A stretch of 64,000 nucleotides of DNA, from contig JACJYC010000004.1 in NCBI GenBank assembly GCA_020636325.1, positions 620,001 to 684,000 on the forward strand, given 5' to 3'. This document shows, in pieces, positions 51,883 through 63,200 of this stretch. The notes under the pieces are model-generated. The model saw nothing but the letters and a program-made list of their open reading frames with translations. It was not told where the DNA came from and ran no database searches. How positions within the stretch are numbered: the first letter of the stretch is position 1; each line of letters starts with the position of its first letter. The position numbers and the translations under genes were made by a program. Source of the DNA: Lewinellaceae bacterium. GTDB taxonomy: Bacteria; Bacteroidota; Bacteroidia; Chitinophagales; Saprospiraceae.

Positions 51883-52899
51883 ATGATCATCCAACTGGAA
51901 CCTACCATATCAGCCGGCCAAAAGGCGGATTTGTTCCAACAGCTTAAGGCCATTGAGGTGAAACCGGCGGAGGTAAGCACCCAATTCGGCCATTACATTG
52001 TGGGAGTGGGGAAAAAGGAATTTGATATCCGGCTGATCGGAAGTTTGCCCGGCATCCGGGATATACACCGCGTTAGCGACGACTACAAGCTGGTTTCCCG
52101 GAAGTGGAAAGTGGAGGATACGACCATCGACCTCGGCGGCGGGATCCGGATCGGAACGGGACATTTTGCCCTGATGGCCGGCCCCTGTTCGATCGAATCG
52201 GAGGATCAGATCGCCAAAACCATTGAACACCTGAAGCAAAGCGGCATCCGGATCATGCGCGGAGGCGTGTACAAGCCCCGGAGTTCGCCGTACTCCTTTC
52301 GCGGATTAGGCATCGACGGACTCAAGCTTTGGTACGAGCTGGCCAGCAAGGCCGGCATCCGGATCATTACCGAGGTCATGATGGTCGAACAGATCGAAGA
52401 CATGCTGGAATACGTGGATGTTTTTCAGGTGGGTGCGAGAAATGCCCAGAATTTCAACCTGTTGGATGCCTTGGGCAAAGTGGATAAACCGGTATTGCTG
52501 AAACGCGGCATCTCCGGCACCATGGAGGAGCTGTTGCAGGCGGCAGAATACATCTTCTCCAACGGCAACGAAAGGATCATGCTGTGCGAACGCGGCATCA
52601 GGACCTATGAATCGGCCTATCGCAATACGATGGATGTGAATGCCATTGCCATGCTCAAAGCGAAAACGCACCTGCCGGTCATCGCCGACCCCTCGCACGG
52701 TATCGGCATCCGGCGATTTGTGGATAAAATCGCGCTGGCTTCCCTGATGGCAGGCGCAGACGGCGTGATCATGGAGGTCCACCATACCCCGGAGAAAGCC
52801 TTTTCCGACGGGCAGCAAACCCTGAGTTTTCCGGAAGCCGAACGCCTTTACCAACAACTTGAGATGGCCTACCAGCTCAGGTCTTCTTTTGAATCATGA
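51883..52899 (+). CDS. aroF: 3-deoxy-7-phosphoheptulonate synthase (DAHP synthase, type I-beta)
   Basis: The 338-residue enzyme condenses PEP with erythrose 4-phosphate, the first step of the shikimate pathway. An N-terminal ferredoxin-like regulatory domain of about 70 residues (MIIQLEPTISAGQKADLFQQ, FGHYIVGVGKKEFDIRLIGS) precedes the barrel, as in Thermotoga-type enzymes, where it mediates Phe/Tyr inhibition. Catalytic motifs are LMAGPCSIESEDQI, RGGVYKPRSSPYSFRG, VGARNAQNF, LLKRGISGT and IADPSHGIGIRR. Placement 6 bp after trpA puts the entry of the pathway under the trp attenuator. The gene name aroF is used for this family; chorismate mutase is not fused. Confidence 0.93.
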   Translation: MIIQLEPTISAGQKADLFQQLKAIEVKPAEVSTQFGHYIVGVGKKEFDIRLIGSLPGIRDIHRVSDDYKLVSRKWKVEDTTIDLGGGIRIGTGHFALMAGPCSIESEDQIAKTIEHLKQSGIRIMRGGVYKPRSSPYSFRGLGIDGLKLWYELASKAGIRIITEVMMVEQIEDMLEYVDVFQVGARNAQNFNLLDALGKVDKPVLLKRGISGTMEELLQAAEYIFSNGNERIMLCERGIRTYESAYRNTMDVNAIAMLKAKTHLPVIADPSHGIGIRRFVDKIALASLMAGADGVIMEVHHTPEKAFSDGQQTLSFPEAERLYQQLEMAYQLRSSFES

Positions 52900-53582
52900 C
52901 GCCCGGCCCCATTCCAGGCAACTTCCCATGGCCGGTAACGGAAATTCGCCTGGAGCTGGACGGATTGGAAATTGACCTGGTTAAAGTAGCCGACCAGGAT
53001 TCGCTTCTGGATGCCCTGATCGCAAAGGGGATCGATCATGAGGATGTGCGCGATGAACGGATACCCTATTGGGCCGATCTTTGGCCCTCTGCGCTGGGGT
53101 TGAGCCGGTATCTGATCCGGAACGCCGTTGTCAGGCCGGGACAAAATGCGCTTGAACTCGGTTGCGGGTTGGGCCTGCCCGGCATCGTTGCGGGCAAGCT
53201 GGGCGCGGCCAGGGTGGTATTATCGGATTATTTGCCGGAAGCCCTGGATTTTGCAAGTAAGAACTGGATGAAAAACCTGCCGGTTGCGGCACAAACCCGG
53301 CTGATTGACTGGCGGAACCCCGATCCCGCTGACGGTGCCGACCTGGTGCTGGCCTCCGATATTACCTATGAAGCCCGTTTCTTTGCAGCGTTGCCCCAAG
53401 CCTTCCGTACGCTTTGCCGGCCGGGCGGCCGGATACTGGTCAGCGACCCCCGGCGCGCCGTGGCCCAATCCTTTTTTGCAGAACTTCCCGCTCACGGCTT
53501 TACCGTGGAATGCACCCCCGTAGAAATACAATGGGAAAATCTATCCCGGATTATCGATATTTACCGCATTCAACCCGAATGA
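52896..53582 (+). CDS. Class I SAM-dependent methyltransferase (METTL/Nnmt-like)
   Basis: The product is 228 residues, overlapping the DAHP synthase gene by 4 bp (ATGA). The SAM loop is GQNALELGCGLGLPGIVAGK (about residues 83-102), followed by ARVVLSDYLPEALDFA and the post-I motif, then ADLVLASDITYEARFF. Similarity is to the methyltransferase-16/eEF1A-lysine-methyltransferase group acting on proteins or small molecules. The substrate is unknown; the operon position may only reflect convenience of coexpression. The PLP decarboxylase follows after 19 bp. Confidence 0.85.
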   Translation: MTPGPIPGNFPWPVTEIRLELDGLEIDLVKVADQDSLLDALIAKGIDHEDVRDERIPYWADLWPSALGLSRYLIRNAVVRPGQNALELGCGLGLPGIVAGKLGAARVVLSDYLPEALDFASKNWMKNLPVAAQTRLIDWRNPDPADGADLVLASDITYEARFFAALPQAFRTLCRPGGRILVSDPRRAVAQSFFAELPAHGFTVECTPVEIQWENLSRIIDIYRIQPE

Positions 53583-53601
53583 GGCAAAAATCCAATGTAC
53601 T

Positions 53602-55047
53602 GTGAAATCAGCAATTCTAAGATCGGCCTATGACCCGGAGGCGTTCCGGCGGAACGGACATGAATTGGTCGATCTGCTGGCCGATTATTTGTCGGCCCTT
53701 GAATCGGAAAACGAGATTCCGGCCAACGCCTGGACGCCGCCCCAGGACAGCCTGGAATTTTGGGAAAAGGAGTTGAACGCCCCTACGGCCAATACGCCCG
53801 TTCAATTGTTCGGCAAGGTGATGGCGCGCAGCGTTCATTTGCACCATCCGCGCTATATGGGGCACCAGATCAGTCCGCCTGCCCCGGTGGCTGCGTTGGC
53901 AGGTTTCCTGGGGGATTTCCTCAACAACGGCATGGGGGTGTATGAAATGGGCGTGTCCGGTACGCCGATCGAGCATATCGTCATCAAAACGGTGGCCGGA
54001 GAACTTGGTTTTGACGATCGCTCAGGAGGGTACCTCACCTCGGGCGGCTCTCTTGCCAACCTCACGGCGCTCCTTGCGGCAAGGAGCATAAAATCGACGG
54101 AACCGGTATGGGAAACGGGCAACGGCCGGGGACTTGCTTTGATGGTTTCCGAGGAAGCCCATTATTGCGTTGACCGGGCCGCCCGGATCATGGGATGGGG
54201 CGCAAAGGGCATCATCAAGATTCCCGTCAATGACCGGTTTCAAATGCGAACCGAACTGCTGCCCCAATACCTGGAAAAGGCCCGCCGGGACGATCTCACC
54301 GTTCTGGCGGTTGTGGGAAGCGCCTGCTCCACCTCGACCGGCGCCTTTGACGACCTGGAGTCCATCGGGCAATTCTGCCGTGACAACGGGCTTTGGTTTC
54401 ACGTCGACGGCGCCCACGGCGCCGCCCTGGGGTTATCGCCGGCGTACAGGTCGGTGGTAAAGGGGTTGAATCAGGCGGATTCGGTCGCCATGGACTTCCA
54501 CAAGATGCTCATGACGCCGAGCGTCACCACGGCCCTGATTTTCAAGGACGGATTGAACAGTTTCAGGACTTTCAATCAGCAGGCCCAATACCTGTTTGAC
54601 CGGGCGGAAGAAGGCGAGTGGTACAACCTGGCCAAACGCACCTTTGAATGCACAAAACTGATGCTGGGCCTCAAGGTTTATGCCATCCTTCAATCACACG
54701 GCATGGCGTTTTTTGCAGAGTGCGTTACCCGCCTTTGCGATCTCGGCAAGGCGTTTGCGAGCCTGATACGGGAAACACCTGATTTCGAACTGGCTGTTGA
54801 TCCGGCATGCAATATCGTTTGTTTCAGGTACAAACCGCCCGGGTGGAGCGGCGATCCTGATTCCTTGAATGAAGGCCTTCGCAAAGCCCTGTTGATGGAC
54901 GGGACCTACTATGTTGTACAGACCAGGCTCAAAAACCAATCCTGGATTCGCTGCACCCTGTCCAACCCATTCACAACGGAAACAGAATTGACAGGGCTGC
55001 TCCGGAAAATCAGGACTCTGGCGGCTGATCAGGGGATCTCCTTTTGA
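53602..55047 (+). CDS. Pyridoxal-dependent decarboxylase (group II)
   Basis: The product is 481 residues with a GTG start at 53602; the nearby ATG at 53595 is out of frame. PLP is bound by Lys301 in AMDFHKMLMTP, with the cofactor motifs YLTSGGSLANLTALLAARS, VDGAHGAALGL and SEEAHYCVDRAARIMG. This is the glutamate/tyrosine/aspartate/diaminobutyrate decarboxylase family. The exact amino acid cannot be assigned; aromatic amino acid or 2,4-diaminobutyrate are possible. It is cotranscribed with the methyltransferase gene. PgpH follows after 92 bp. Confidence 0.9.
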   Translation: MKSAILRSAYDPEAFRRNGHELVDLLADYLSALESENEIPANAWTPPQDSLEFWEKELNAPTANTPVQLFGKVMARSVHLHHPRYMGHQISPPAPVAALAGFLGDFLNNGMGVYEMGVSGTPIEHIVIKTVAGELGFDDRSGGYLTSGGSLANLTALLAARSIKSTEPVWETGNGRGLALMVSEEAHYCVDRAARIMGWGAKGIIKIPVNDRFQMRTELLPQYLEKARRDDLTVLAVVGSACSTSTGAFDDLESIGQFCRDNGLWFHVDGAHGAALGLSPAYRSVVKGLNQADSVAMDFHKMLMTPSVTTALIFKDGLNSFRTFNQQAQYLFDRAEEGEWYNLAKRTFECTKLMLGLKVYAILQSHGMAFFAECVTRLCDLGKAFASLIRETPDFELAVDPACNIVCFRYKPPGWSGDPDSLNEGLRKALLMDGTYYVVQTRLKNQSWIRCTLSNPFTTETELTGLLRKIRTLAADQGISF

Positions 55048-55139
55048 AAACTGAAAAGGATCACAGGAAGATAAAGGATAAATTTCCTCAATTATCCCTA
55101 TTTTGCACGTCAAGACCATAGGCCCTTTGCCTGAACAGG

Positions 55140-57272
55140 ATGAGCAGACCTTTAAAAAATTGGCGAATTGCATTCAAATACCTTCTGGCGGCAGCCGCGA
55201 TTGTGTTCATCAGCCTGTTGTTCCCCAATAATACGAAGTTCAAATTCCAGTTCGAGTTGGGACAAACCTGGCGGTATGACGATCTGACAGCGCCGTTTGA
55301 CTTTCCCATTCTTAAAACAGAAGAAGAGCTGAACACTGAAAAAGCGGAGCGGCTGCGCAATTTTTCTCCCTATTACCAGATGGATGAAAATATTGCGGAC
55401 AGCGCTGCCGTCGCTTTTGAGACCGCCTTCAACCAGCAATTGGCGGAAGTCCGGAAAGCCAACCAGTTCGATGACGTTTCAAAAAAGCCGGACCGGTACC
55501 TGAACTACGGAAAATCCTTTCTGGATCGCTTATTCCGCAGGGGAATCGTCCGGATCGAGAGCGATCACCTCAAAAAAGGACGGGATTTTGTGGTGAATAT
55601 TGTCCGCGGCAATACCGCACAACCGCAGACGATTGACAACCTCTTTACGGTTGAACAAGCCCGTTCCACCATTTCCGATTCTTTGCCGTACGCCAAACTT
55701 TCAGAGCCCGAGTTCATCTTTCCGCTAATCGAATCAGCCGTCCGGCCTAATGTCTTTTATAACGATACCCTGACCGGAAAATTCAGAAAAGAACAACTGG
55801 CTGACATCAGTACTTCCAGAGGGATGGTGAAAAAAGGGGAGTTGGTCATTCCCCGGGACGGCATTGTCACGGAAGAGATTTACCAGAAACTCGTTTCCCT
55901 GAAGTCGGAATATCAACAGGAAGTGACGGGCATTAAATCGGGGTGGATGGTCCTGCTGGGGTATATCCTGCTGACGACCCTGATCATCGGCGTATTTTTC
56001 TATTACCTGTACAGTCTGGTGCCGGAGGCTTTTGAAAAATTACCCAGCCTTGCCTTTATCCTGCTCTGGCCGACTTTATTTGCCTACCTGGTTTATCTGG
56101 TGGAGTCTTCCGATACGTTGAGCCCGTATCTCATACCGTTTTGTGTGGTACCCATTGTCATCAAAACCTTTTTTCAGCCAAGGGTAGCCTTTTTTACCTA
56201 CATCATTGTGGTGCTGGTGGCCAGTCTGCTGTCCTCTCTGGGGCTGGAATTCGCCCTGCTGCAGGTCATTGCGGGGATGGTTGCGCTGCTCAGCCCGATC
56301 GATACCAAGAACTGGTCCTGGTTTTTCTATGCGCTGGTTTTTATTTTTCTGGGGTACGCACTCGGATATCTGGGCTGGTCCTTAATTCAGCATGGGGCCT
56401 GGGATCAGATTGAATGGAAGGTTTTTGCCTGGTTTTTCCTGAATGTATTTCTGACCTTGCTGGCCTACCCGATGATCCCGTTGGTGGAGCGCCTGTTCGG
56501 CTTCGTTTCGCCGATCACTCTGGGCGAGTTATCTGACCTGAACCGGCCCCTCCTCCGCGAACTTGCCATCCGGGCGCCGGGCACCCTTCAGCATTCCCTT
56601 CAGGTAGCGAACCTGGCGGAAGCGGCCGCCGCCAAGATCGGTGCGGATACCTTGCTGGTCAAAACAGCGGCCCTGTACCACGACATCGGGAAGATGAACC
56701 ACCCGGCCTATTTTATCGAAAACCAGACCGGTAAGAACCCCCATGACGCCATCACGCCGCTGGAAAGTGCGAAAGTGATCATCAATCACGTCAAGGACGG
56801 GGTTCAGATGGCCAAGAAACACGGTTTGCCGGAAGCTATTATCCGGTTTATCCTCACCCACCACGGCACGACCCGGGTTGAGTATTTCTACCGGACCCAT
56901 GTCAATCAGAATCCCGATGAAGAGACGGACGAGGCGGATTTCAGGTATCCCGGTCCCCGGCCGCAATCCAAGGAAGAAACCATTTTAATGCTGGCCGACT
57001 CTATTGAAGCCAGTTGCAAAAGCCTGAAAAACCCTAGTGAAGAAGAGTTGTTCCAACTGATCGACAAGATCATTGCAGGCAAGGACTCCGCCAAGCAACT
57101 GGACCGGTCAACCCTGACTTTTGTCGAGTTGGTGGAATGTACAAAGATATTTAAGCAAATAATGAAATCTGTTCATCATTTGCGAATAGAATATCCCGAA
57201 GAAAAGAAGAACGGCGACCGGGCTGAAAATCCGAATGGCGCCGACGAACAGGACGCTAACGCATCAGGGTAA
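55140..57272 (+). CDS. pgpH: HD family phosphohydrolase, PgpH-like (7TM-HD)
   Basis: The 710-residue inner-membrane protein has one N-terminal helix (about 10-30), an extracytoplasmic 7TMR-HDED-type region (about 40-265), about seven membrane helices (about 268-470) and a cytoplasmic HD domain from about 490. The metal-binding signature YHDIGKMNHPAYFIENQ (HD near residue 515), FILTHHGTTRVEYFY and MLADSIEASCKSL are complete. By family it hydrolyses cyclic di-AMP; the Bacteroidota members match this layout. It is last of the plus-strand series. Its stop overlaps the convergent repeat-protein gene by 17 bp. Confidence 0.93.
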   Translation: MSRPLKNWRIAFKYLLAAAAIVFISLLFPNNTKFKFQFELGQTWRYDDLTAPFDFPILKTEEELNTEKAERLRNFSPYYQMDENIADSAAVAFETAFNQQLAEVRKANQFDDVSKKPDRYLNYGKSFLDRLFRRGIVRIESDHLKKGRDFVVNIVRGNTAQPQTIDNLFTVEQARSTISDSLPYAKLSEPEFIFPLIESAVRPNVFYNDTLTGKFRKEQLADISTSRGMVKKGELVIPRDGIVTEEIYQKLVSLKSEYQQEVTGIKSGWMVLLGYILLTTLIIGVFFYYLYSLVPEAFEKLPSLAFILLWPTLFAYLVYLVESSDTLSPYLIPFCVVPIVIKTFFQPRVAFFTYIIVVLVASLLSSLGLEFALLQVIAGMVALLSPIDTKNWSWFFYALVFIFLGYALGYLGWSLIQHGAWDQIEWKVFAWFFLNVFLTLLAYPMIPLVERLFGFVSPITLGELSDLNRPLLRELAIRAPGTLQHSLQVANLAEAAAAKIGADTLLVKTAALYHDIGKMNHPAYFIENQTGKNPHDAITPLESAKVIINHVKDGVQMAKKHGLPEAIIRFILTHHGTTRVEYFYRTHVNQNPDEETDEADFRYPGPRPQSKEETILMLADSIEASCKSLKNPSEEELFQLIDKIIAGKDSAKQLDRSTLTFVELVECTKIFKQIMKSVHHLRIEYPEEKKNGDRAENPNGADEQDANASG

Positions 57273-60200
57273 TATCCCCCTTGAAGATCTCCTTTTCGCC
57301 GTCAATGAATTCGATCTCCGCCAGATAAACGAAAACAGCTGCATTAAAGGTGTGGCTTCGGTAATTTCCATCCCACCCGAAGGCCGGGTCGTTGGGCGGC
57401 GCGTCGTACACCTCGAAAACGACTTCTCCCCATCGGTTGAAAATCAGGAATTTTTTGATCAGGGCCACATCTTTGCCCCCCGCGATATAGAGAATGTCGT
57501 TTTCTCCGTCGCCGTCGGGAGAAAAAGCATTGGGAATGAAGACCTGTCGCTTGCGGTTGACAAAAATGGTCAGGTCATCCGACTCAATGCACCCGTTGAT
57601 GTCCGTGACCTGAATGCCCAGAGAAACGGTTTGTTGGGGGTAAAACGACCACTCGGTGCATTGGTTGCAGGGCAGGCTGTCAAGCGCCGCGCCTTTCCAA
57701 TTCAGGATGCTGATCTGGTCCGGTCCGATATTGATCTGTGCGCGGATATCGGCAGGATCGCCTAGATGGACGGTTTGGTCGGGGCCCAGATCGACCGCGA
57801 GATCGTTGCCGTCCGGAATGACGATCAGGGTATCAATCGTACACCCTGCCGCATCCTGGATGCTCAGTTGATATTGTCCGCCTGTCAGTTTGCCGAACTG
57901 GCTTGCCGGGCTGTAAGCCGATTCGTTGATGCTGTAGAGATATGGGCCGGTGCCCCCGGTGACGCCCGTGATGAATATGCTGCCGTCCTGATCGCCGAAA
58001 CAGGTCGGGGTTTCCGTCTGAACCGCCATGCCGGTCGGTGCAGCGGCATCCATCGTCACCTCGACCTGGTCGACCGACCGGCAACCGTTTTCCGGGTTGA
58101 CCACCGTGAACAGGTATTGCCCGGGTTCATCGGTCTCAATGACCGGCGTATTGGCCGAGAAGTCCGGGTTGTCCGGGCTGGACCATTCGATCTCAACATT
58201 TCCGCCTGACAGAACGGCCCCTTCCAGGATTACGCTTGATGCGTGGCAATCCAGGACCTGATCCTGCCCGGCATCGATAACAGGGGACTCCTGATCCTGG
58301 AACACGGATACGACGTCCGAGCTCCGGCACCCATTCACCAGATTGGTAACGGTTAATTCATATTCCCCTGCGCGGGAGATAACCGGAAAGACCGGGTCGG
58401 CGACCTGGAGCGTGCTGCCCGATAGCTTATCGGTCCATTTCAGTTCAAAATCCGGCCCTTGGGAGGTTTGGCCGGCATCGAGTGTAACATAAGTGTTGAA
58501 GCAATCGATCAACTGATCGGGGCCGGCATCCGCATTGGGGGCCTGCCGGTTGCTGGATACGGTCACGGTCGATTGGTTCTTGCAGCCCGTTTCCGGATTC
58601 ACGACCACCAGCGTGTAGGATTGCGGATCCGAAACGGTCAGCGTGGCCGATCCGGCGCCGCTGATCGGCTGGTTCAGGTTATTCAGCCACTGGAAGGCCG
58701 GTGTTGAACCGGCGCCGGTGACTGACCCGGTCAGCGTAACGGTTTCCTGCGCGCAGGTCAGGGAGTCCGGATCAGCGATGGCAACTTCCGGCAGGGTATT
58801 ATTGAGGGTAACCGCGGCCTCGGAAGGAAGCGAAACGCAGCCCCGGACGGTATCCGTAACCACCAGGGTGTAGAGCCCTTCCTGTGCAACGACGGGCGAG
58901 AACAGGGCGCCGTTTGATCCGTTGATGCCGGGACCTGTCCATTCATACGTGTATTGATTGCCTGCAGAAGATCCGGACCCGCCCAACAAAGCGGTTGTGG
59001 ACGAACAGGTCAAGGATTTATCCGGTCCGGCATCGGCTAAAGGCAACGGCGCCTGGCTGACCATATGGGCAGCGGTCGATGCGCAACCGTATTCGTTGGT
59101 GATCGTCACCTGGTAATTGCCCGGTGAGGTTACGGTTATGTCCGGCTGATCGTTGCCCGAAGCCGAAGACCACTGATAGTCCGCAAAACCGGGAGTGGCT
59201 TCGAGGACAGCGGATTGTCCTGCACAGAAAAAGTCAGGGCCTGAGATCGCAATTCCAGGCAGCGGGTTTTCCGCTATGCCTATGGAAGCGGTTCCTTTAC
59301 ACCCGTTCCCGTCCGTGACAGTCAGACCATAAATACCCGGTTGATTGACAAAAAGATTGGGTTCATTCCCGCCGGCCGACCACTCATAATCGCTGTATCC
59401 CGGATTCGCCGCAAGCGTAAGGCCGCTTCCTGCGCAATAAGCCGTATCGCCTGCGATTTCCGGCGAAGGAAGCGGCAGCGCACTGACCTGCACCGTTGCA
59501 GATCCTGTGCACCCGCCGGCATCGGTCACGGTCAGGCTGTAGGATCCGGCCGTGTCGACGGAGATCGAAGGCTGGTCGTCGCCTGTGGACCATGAATAGG
59601 TCAGGAAACCGTTACCGGCATCCAATATCGTCTGATTGCCTTCGCAAAAAGAGAGTTGCCCTGATATTTCGGGGCTAAGCTCGGTGTCTTCGTTCACCTG
59701 GATCAGGTCTGAGTTCCGGCAACCGAATGCGTCGGTGACCGTGAGCGCGTAATCTCCAGGCTGATTTACGGTAATGGATTGGGTATCGTCGCCTGTCGAC
59801 CATTTATAGGCCGCATAATTGTTTCCGGCATTCAATACGGTTGATCCGCCTATGCAGAAACTGGCCGATCCGCCGATCTGGACGGTCGGCAGGTTGTGTT
59901 TGATAATGCTGACGGATTGCTGAACCTGGCAACCATTGCCGTCGACAGCGCTGACCTGATAATTGCCGCCTGTGAAAATCATGATCGTATCTGACAACAG
60001 GCCGTTTGACCAGGTGTAATCCTGATACCCCGGGGATGCTATGACCAGCGCCGAATCTCCGGCGCAAAGCCCGGCCGGCGCTGAAATGGCCGGCGGGACA
60101 GGGGAGAACTGTCCAAGTACAAAAGCGTTACTGCTGATGCATCCGTTTTGGTCGGTAACCGTTAGGGTGTAATTTCCGGGAGATCCGACAACAATGGCAG

Positions 60201-63200
60201 GCGAAACCGATCCGGTTGACCAGGCGTATTCCTGCTGTCCGGCCGGACCGCTCAGTTGGGTTGATGTACCCGGGCAGATGGTATCCTGGCCGGTGATCAG
60301 CGGCGGGGTTACGATAAATTCCCCAACGTCAAAAGAAGCTGAGCCGGAACAGCCATGGGTATCGGTCACCGCAACTTCGTAAACGCCGCCCTGGTTGATG
60401 GTCAGGGAAGGTTGTTGTATGCCTCCTGTCCACGAATAGCTTTCATAAGTACTTCCCAGCACCAATGCGGCATTGACTCCGGGGCATATTTCAGCCGGTC
60501 CGTTAATGACGGGCTGCGGCAGCGGATGAACCACGACTTCAAAGGAGTCGGTAGCTTCGCAACCGTATTGGTTCTGTGCAGTGACAACGTAAATACCCGG
60601 AGCGTTAACGGTCAGGGTGGTATCGGACTGGGAGCCGGCCCAGTTCCAGGATACCAGGTCGGGACCGGTTACTGAAAGCGAGGCAGACTGTCCCTGACAA
60701 ATCTCGGATTCACCTGAAATCTCTGCTTGCGGGCTGGAATGCACCACCACCTGGGCGGTTTGGCTTCCGGAACAACCGTAAATATCGGTTACAGTTACAC
60801 TGTAACTTCCGGTCGAATCGACCTGAATAGCGCTTGCGTCGCTGCCGGTGGACCACTGGTAGGCGGCAAAACCGTTACCCGCATTCAGCGATGCGGTTTC
60901 ACCGGGGCAGAGCTCGGTTTCGCCGGATATGCTGGGCGCCAATTCGGTTAATTCCTGAACCTGTACGGTTTTTGAGACCTGGCAGCCATTCTCATCGGTG
61001 GCGGTCAGGATAATGGTGCCGGGCGTACTGACGGTGATGACGGATGAAGCCGACCCTGTGGACCAAAGGTAGCTCTCAAATCCCTCCGTTGCGGAAAGGG
61101 TAGTGGCGCCGCCTGTGCAAAAACTCAGGCTGCCGGTTATTTCCAGAAACGGCGCGGGATTGACGGTCAGCTCGTGTTCGGCGGTGCCTGTGCAACCCAT
61201 GGCATTGGTGACCGTAACGGAATAAACACCGGCCTGGTCGGCCTGGATGGAGGGGTTATTGGAATTGGTCGACCAGGAATAATTGTCGAAACCGGTGCCG
61301 GCATCCAAGGTTGCCGCTGAGCCTTCGCAAACGGACTCCGGGCCAAAAATGAACGGCTCCGGACTCGGCAGGCTGTAAACTGACGCGGAGGTTTCCCCCT
61401 GGCAGCCGTTCACATCCGTGACGGTAACGGCATAGGCGCCTTCCTGGCCGACCGATATGCTGCTGCCGGATTGGCTGTTTGACCAGGCATAGGAAGCGTA
61501 ATTCCCGCCTGATACCTGCAGCTCTGTGGATTCATCCGGACATATGCCCAGGTCACCGGAAATAACCGGCGTCGGGTTGGGCATGCCGGTCACCTGTACG
61601 GCGGTTTCGCCCGAGCAGCCGTTGGCGGCGGTCACCGTAACGCCATAATTTCCGGGCGAATCAATTTCGATGTTCTGGCCGCCCTGGGTAGTTGACCATA
61701 AATAAGTTGCGTATCCGGGGGACGCGGCCAATTGACCGGTCGCTCCTGAGTTGCAAATGACCAAATCTCCCGTGATGACAGGCTCCGGACCGGGATTCAG
61801 CACCAAATTGACAGCCGCCGTACCCTGGCAACCGTTCTGGTCGGTTACAACTACCGAGTATTGACCTCCGGATTGAACGGAGATCACGGGATTGGTGCTG
61901 TTAGTTGACCACAGATAAGACTGATATCCGGGTTCAGCCGCCAATTGAGCGGTCTGGCCTTCGCAAAAAGAAGCCGGGCCGTCGATGGTGGGCGTTGGGG
62001 AAGGAAATTCCCCGACGGTTATTTGGGCGGCCCCTGTACAGCCGTCCAACGAGGAGACCGTGACCGAATAATCGCCCGGTTGTGCCGCTACGATGGTCTG
62101 GCTCGTCGCATCGGTCGACCAGGAATAACCGGCGTAACCCGGGCCTGCGTTCAAAACCGACGGCTCTCCGCCCTGGCAAATATTTAGGGTGCCGGTAATG
62201 ACGGGCTGTGGCGCAGCATATCCGGCAACATTGACGGAAGCCTGGGCCATGCAGCCCTTATTGTCGGTTACGGTCAGTTGATAGTTGCCGGGTTGGCTGA
62301 CCGAAATTTGCTGGCCGGATTGATTGGACGACCAGGCATAGGTCGCATAATTTCCCTGAGCGGTCAGTTGCGCGGTTTCGCCGGGGCAAAGTCCGTCCGG
62401 CGCATCGATTGCAGGCGGGTTGATGATCAACTCGCTTACGGTGACCGATGCCTCGCCGGCGCAGCCTTCAGCATTGGTGACCGTAACGGTATATTGCCCT
62501 CCGGCATTTACGGTAATGGAGGGATGGCCGGAACTGGTTGACCATGCATAGGAAGAGAACCCGGGAGAAGCCGTCAGGGTGGTGGTTGTTCCTTCGCAAA
62601 ACTCCAGGGCGCCCTGAATGGCCGGCTGCGGGGCGCTGGATTGCGGAATGACGGCTGAGCCTTCGCCGAAGCAACCGTTGGCGTCCGTCACCGTAACGCC
62701 GATCGTTCCGGGTGTTGAAACGGTGACGGTCGGACCATTTCCGGGTACCGACCATTGGTAAGAGGCATAATTTTCGGTAAGCCCCAGATTCAGGGTCTCT
62801 CCGGGGCAAATGCTCTCTATGCCGGTAATGACCGGTTCGGGCGCAGGAGCTTCCTGAATGGTGATGGAGGCCGTTCCTTCACACCCCAATACGTCCGTTA
62901 CGGTGGCGGAATAGACCCCGGGTTGGTTCACGGTGATGCCCGGACCGGTCTGAGCGGTGGACCAGACGATGGGGCTGAAACCGCCGTTAATTTCAAGCGA
63001 ACTGGAGTTTCCCGGGCAGATTTCCAGTGCCGTAGCCGAGATCACCGGTTGCGGATTCGGGCTCGAACTCACAAATACCGAAGCTTCCCCTGTACATCCG
63101 GTGGCATCCTGCACGGTTACGCTGTAAAAACCAGGTGTGGAAATCGATAAGCTTTGGTTATTGGTGTTGTTTGACCAGGAGTAGGATGCGTAACCGCCGC

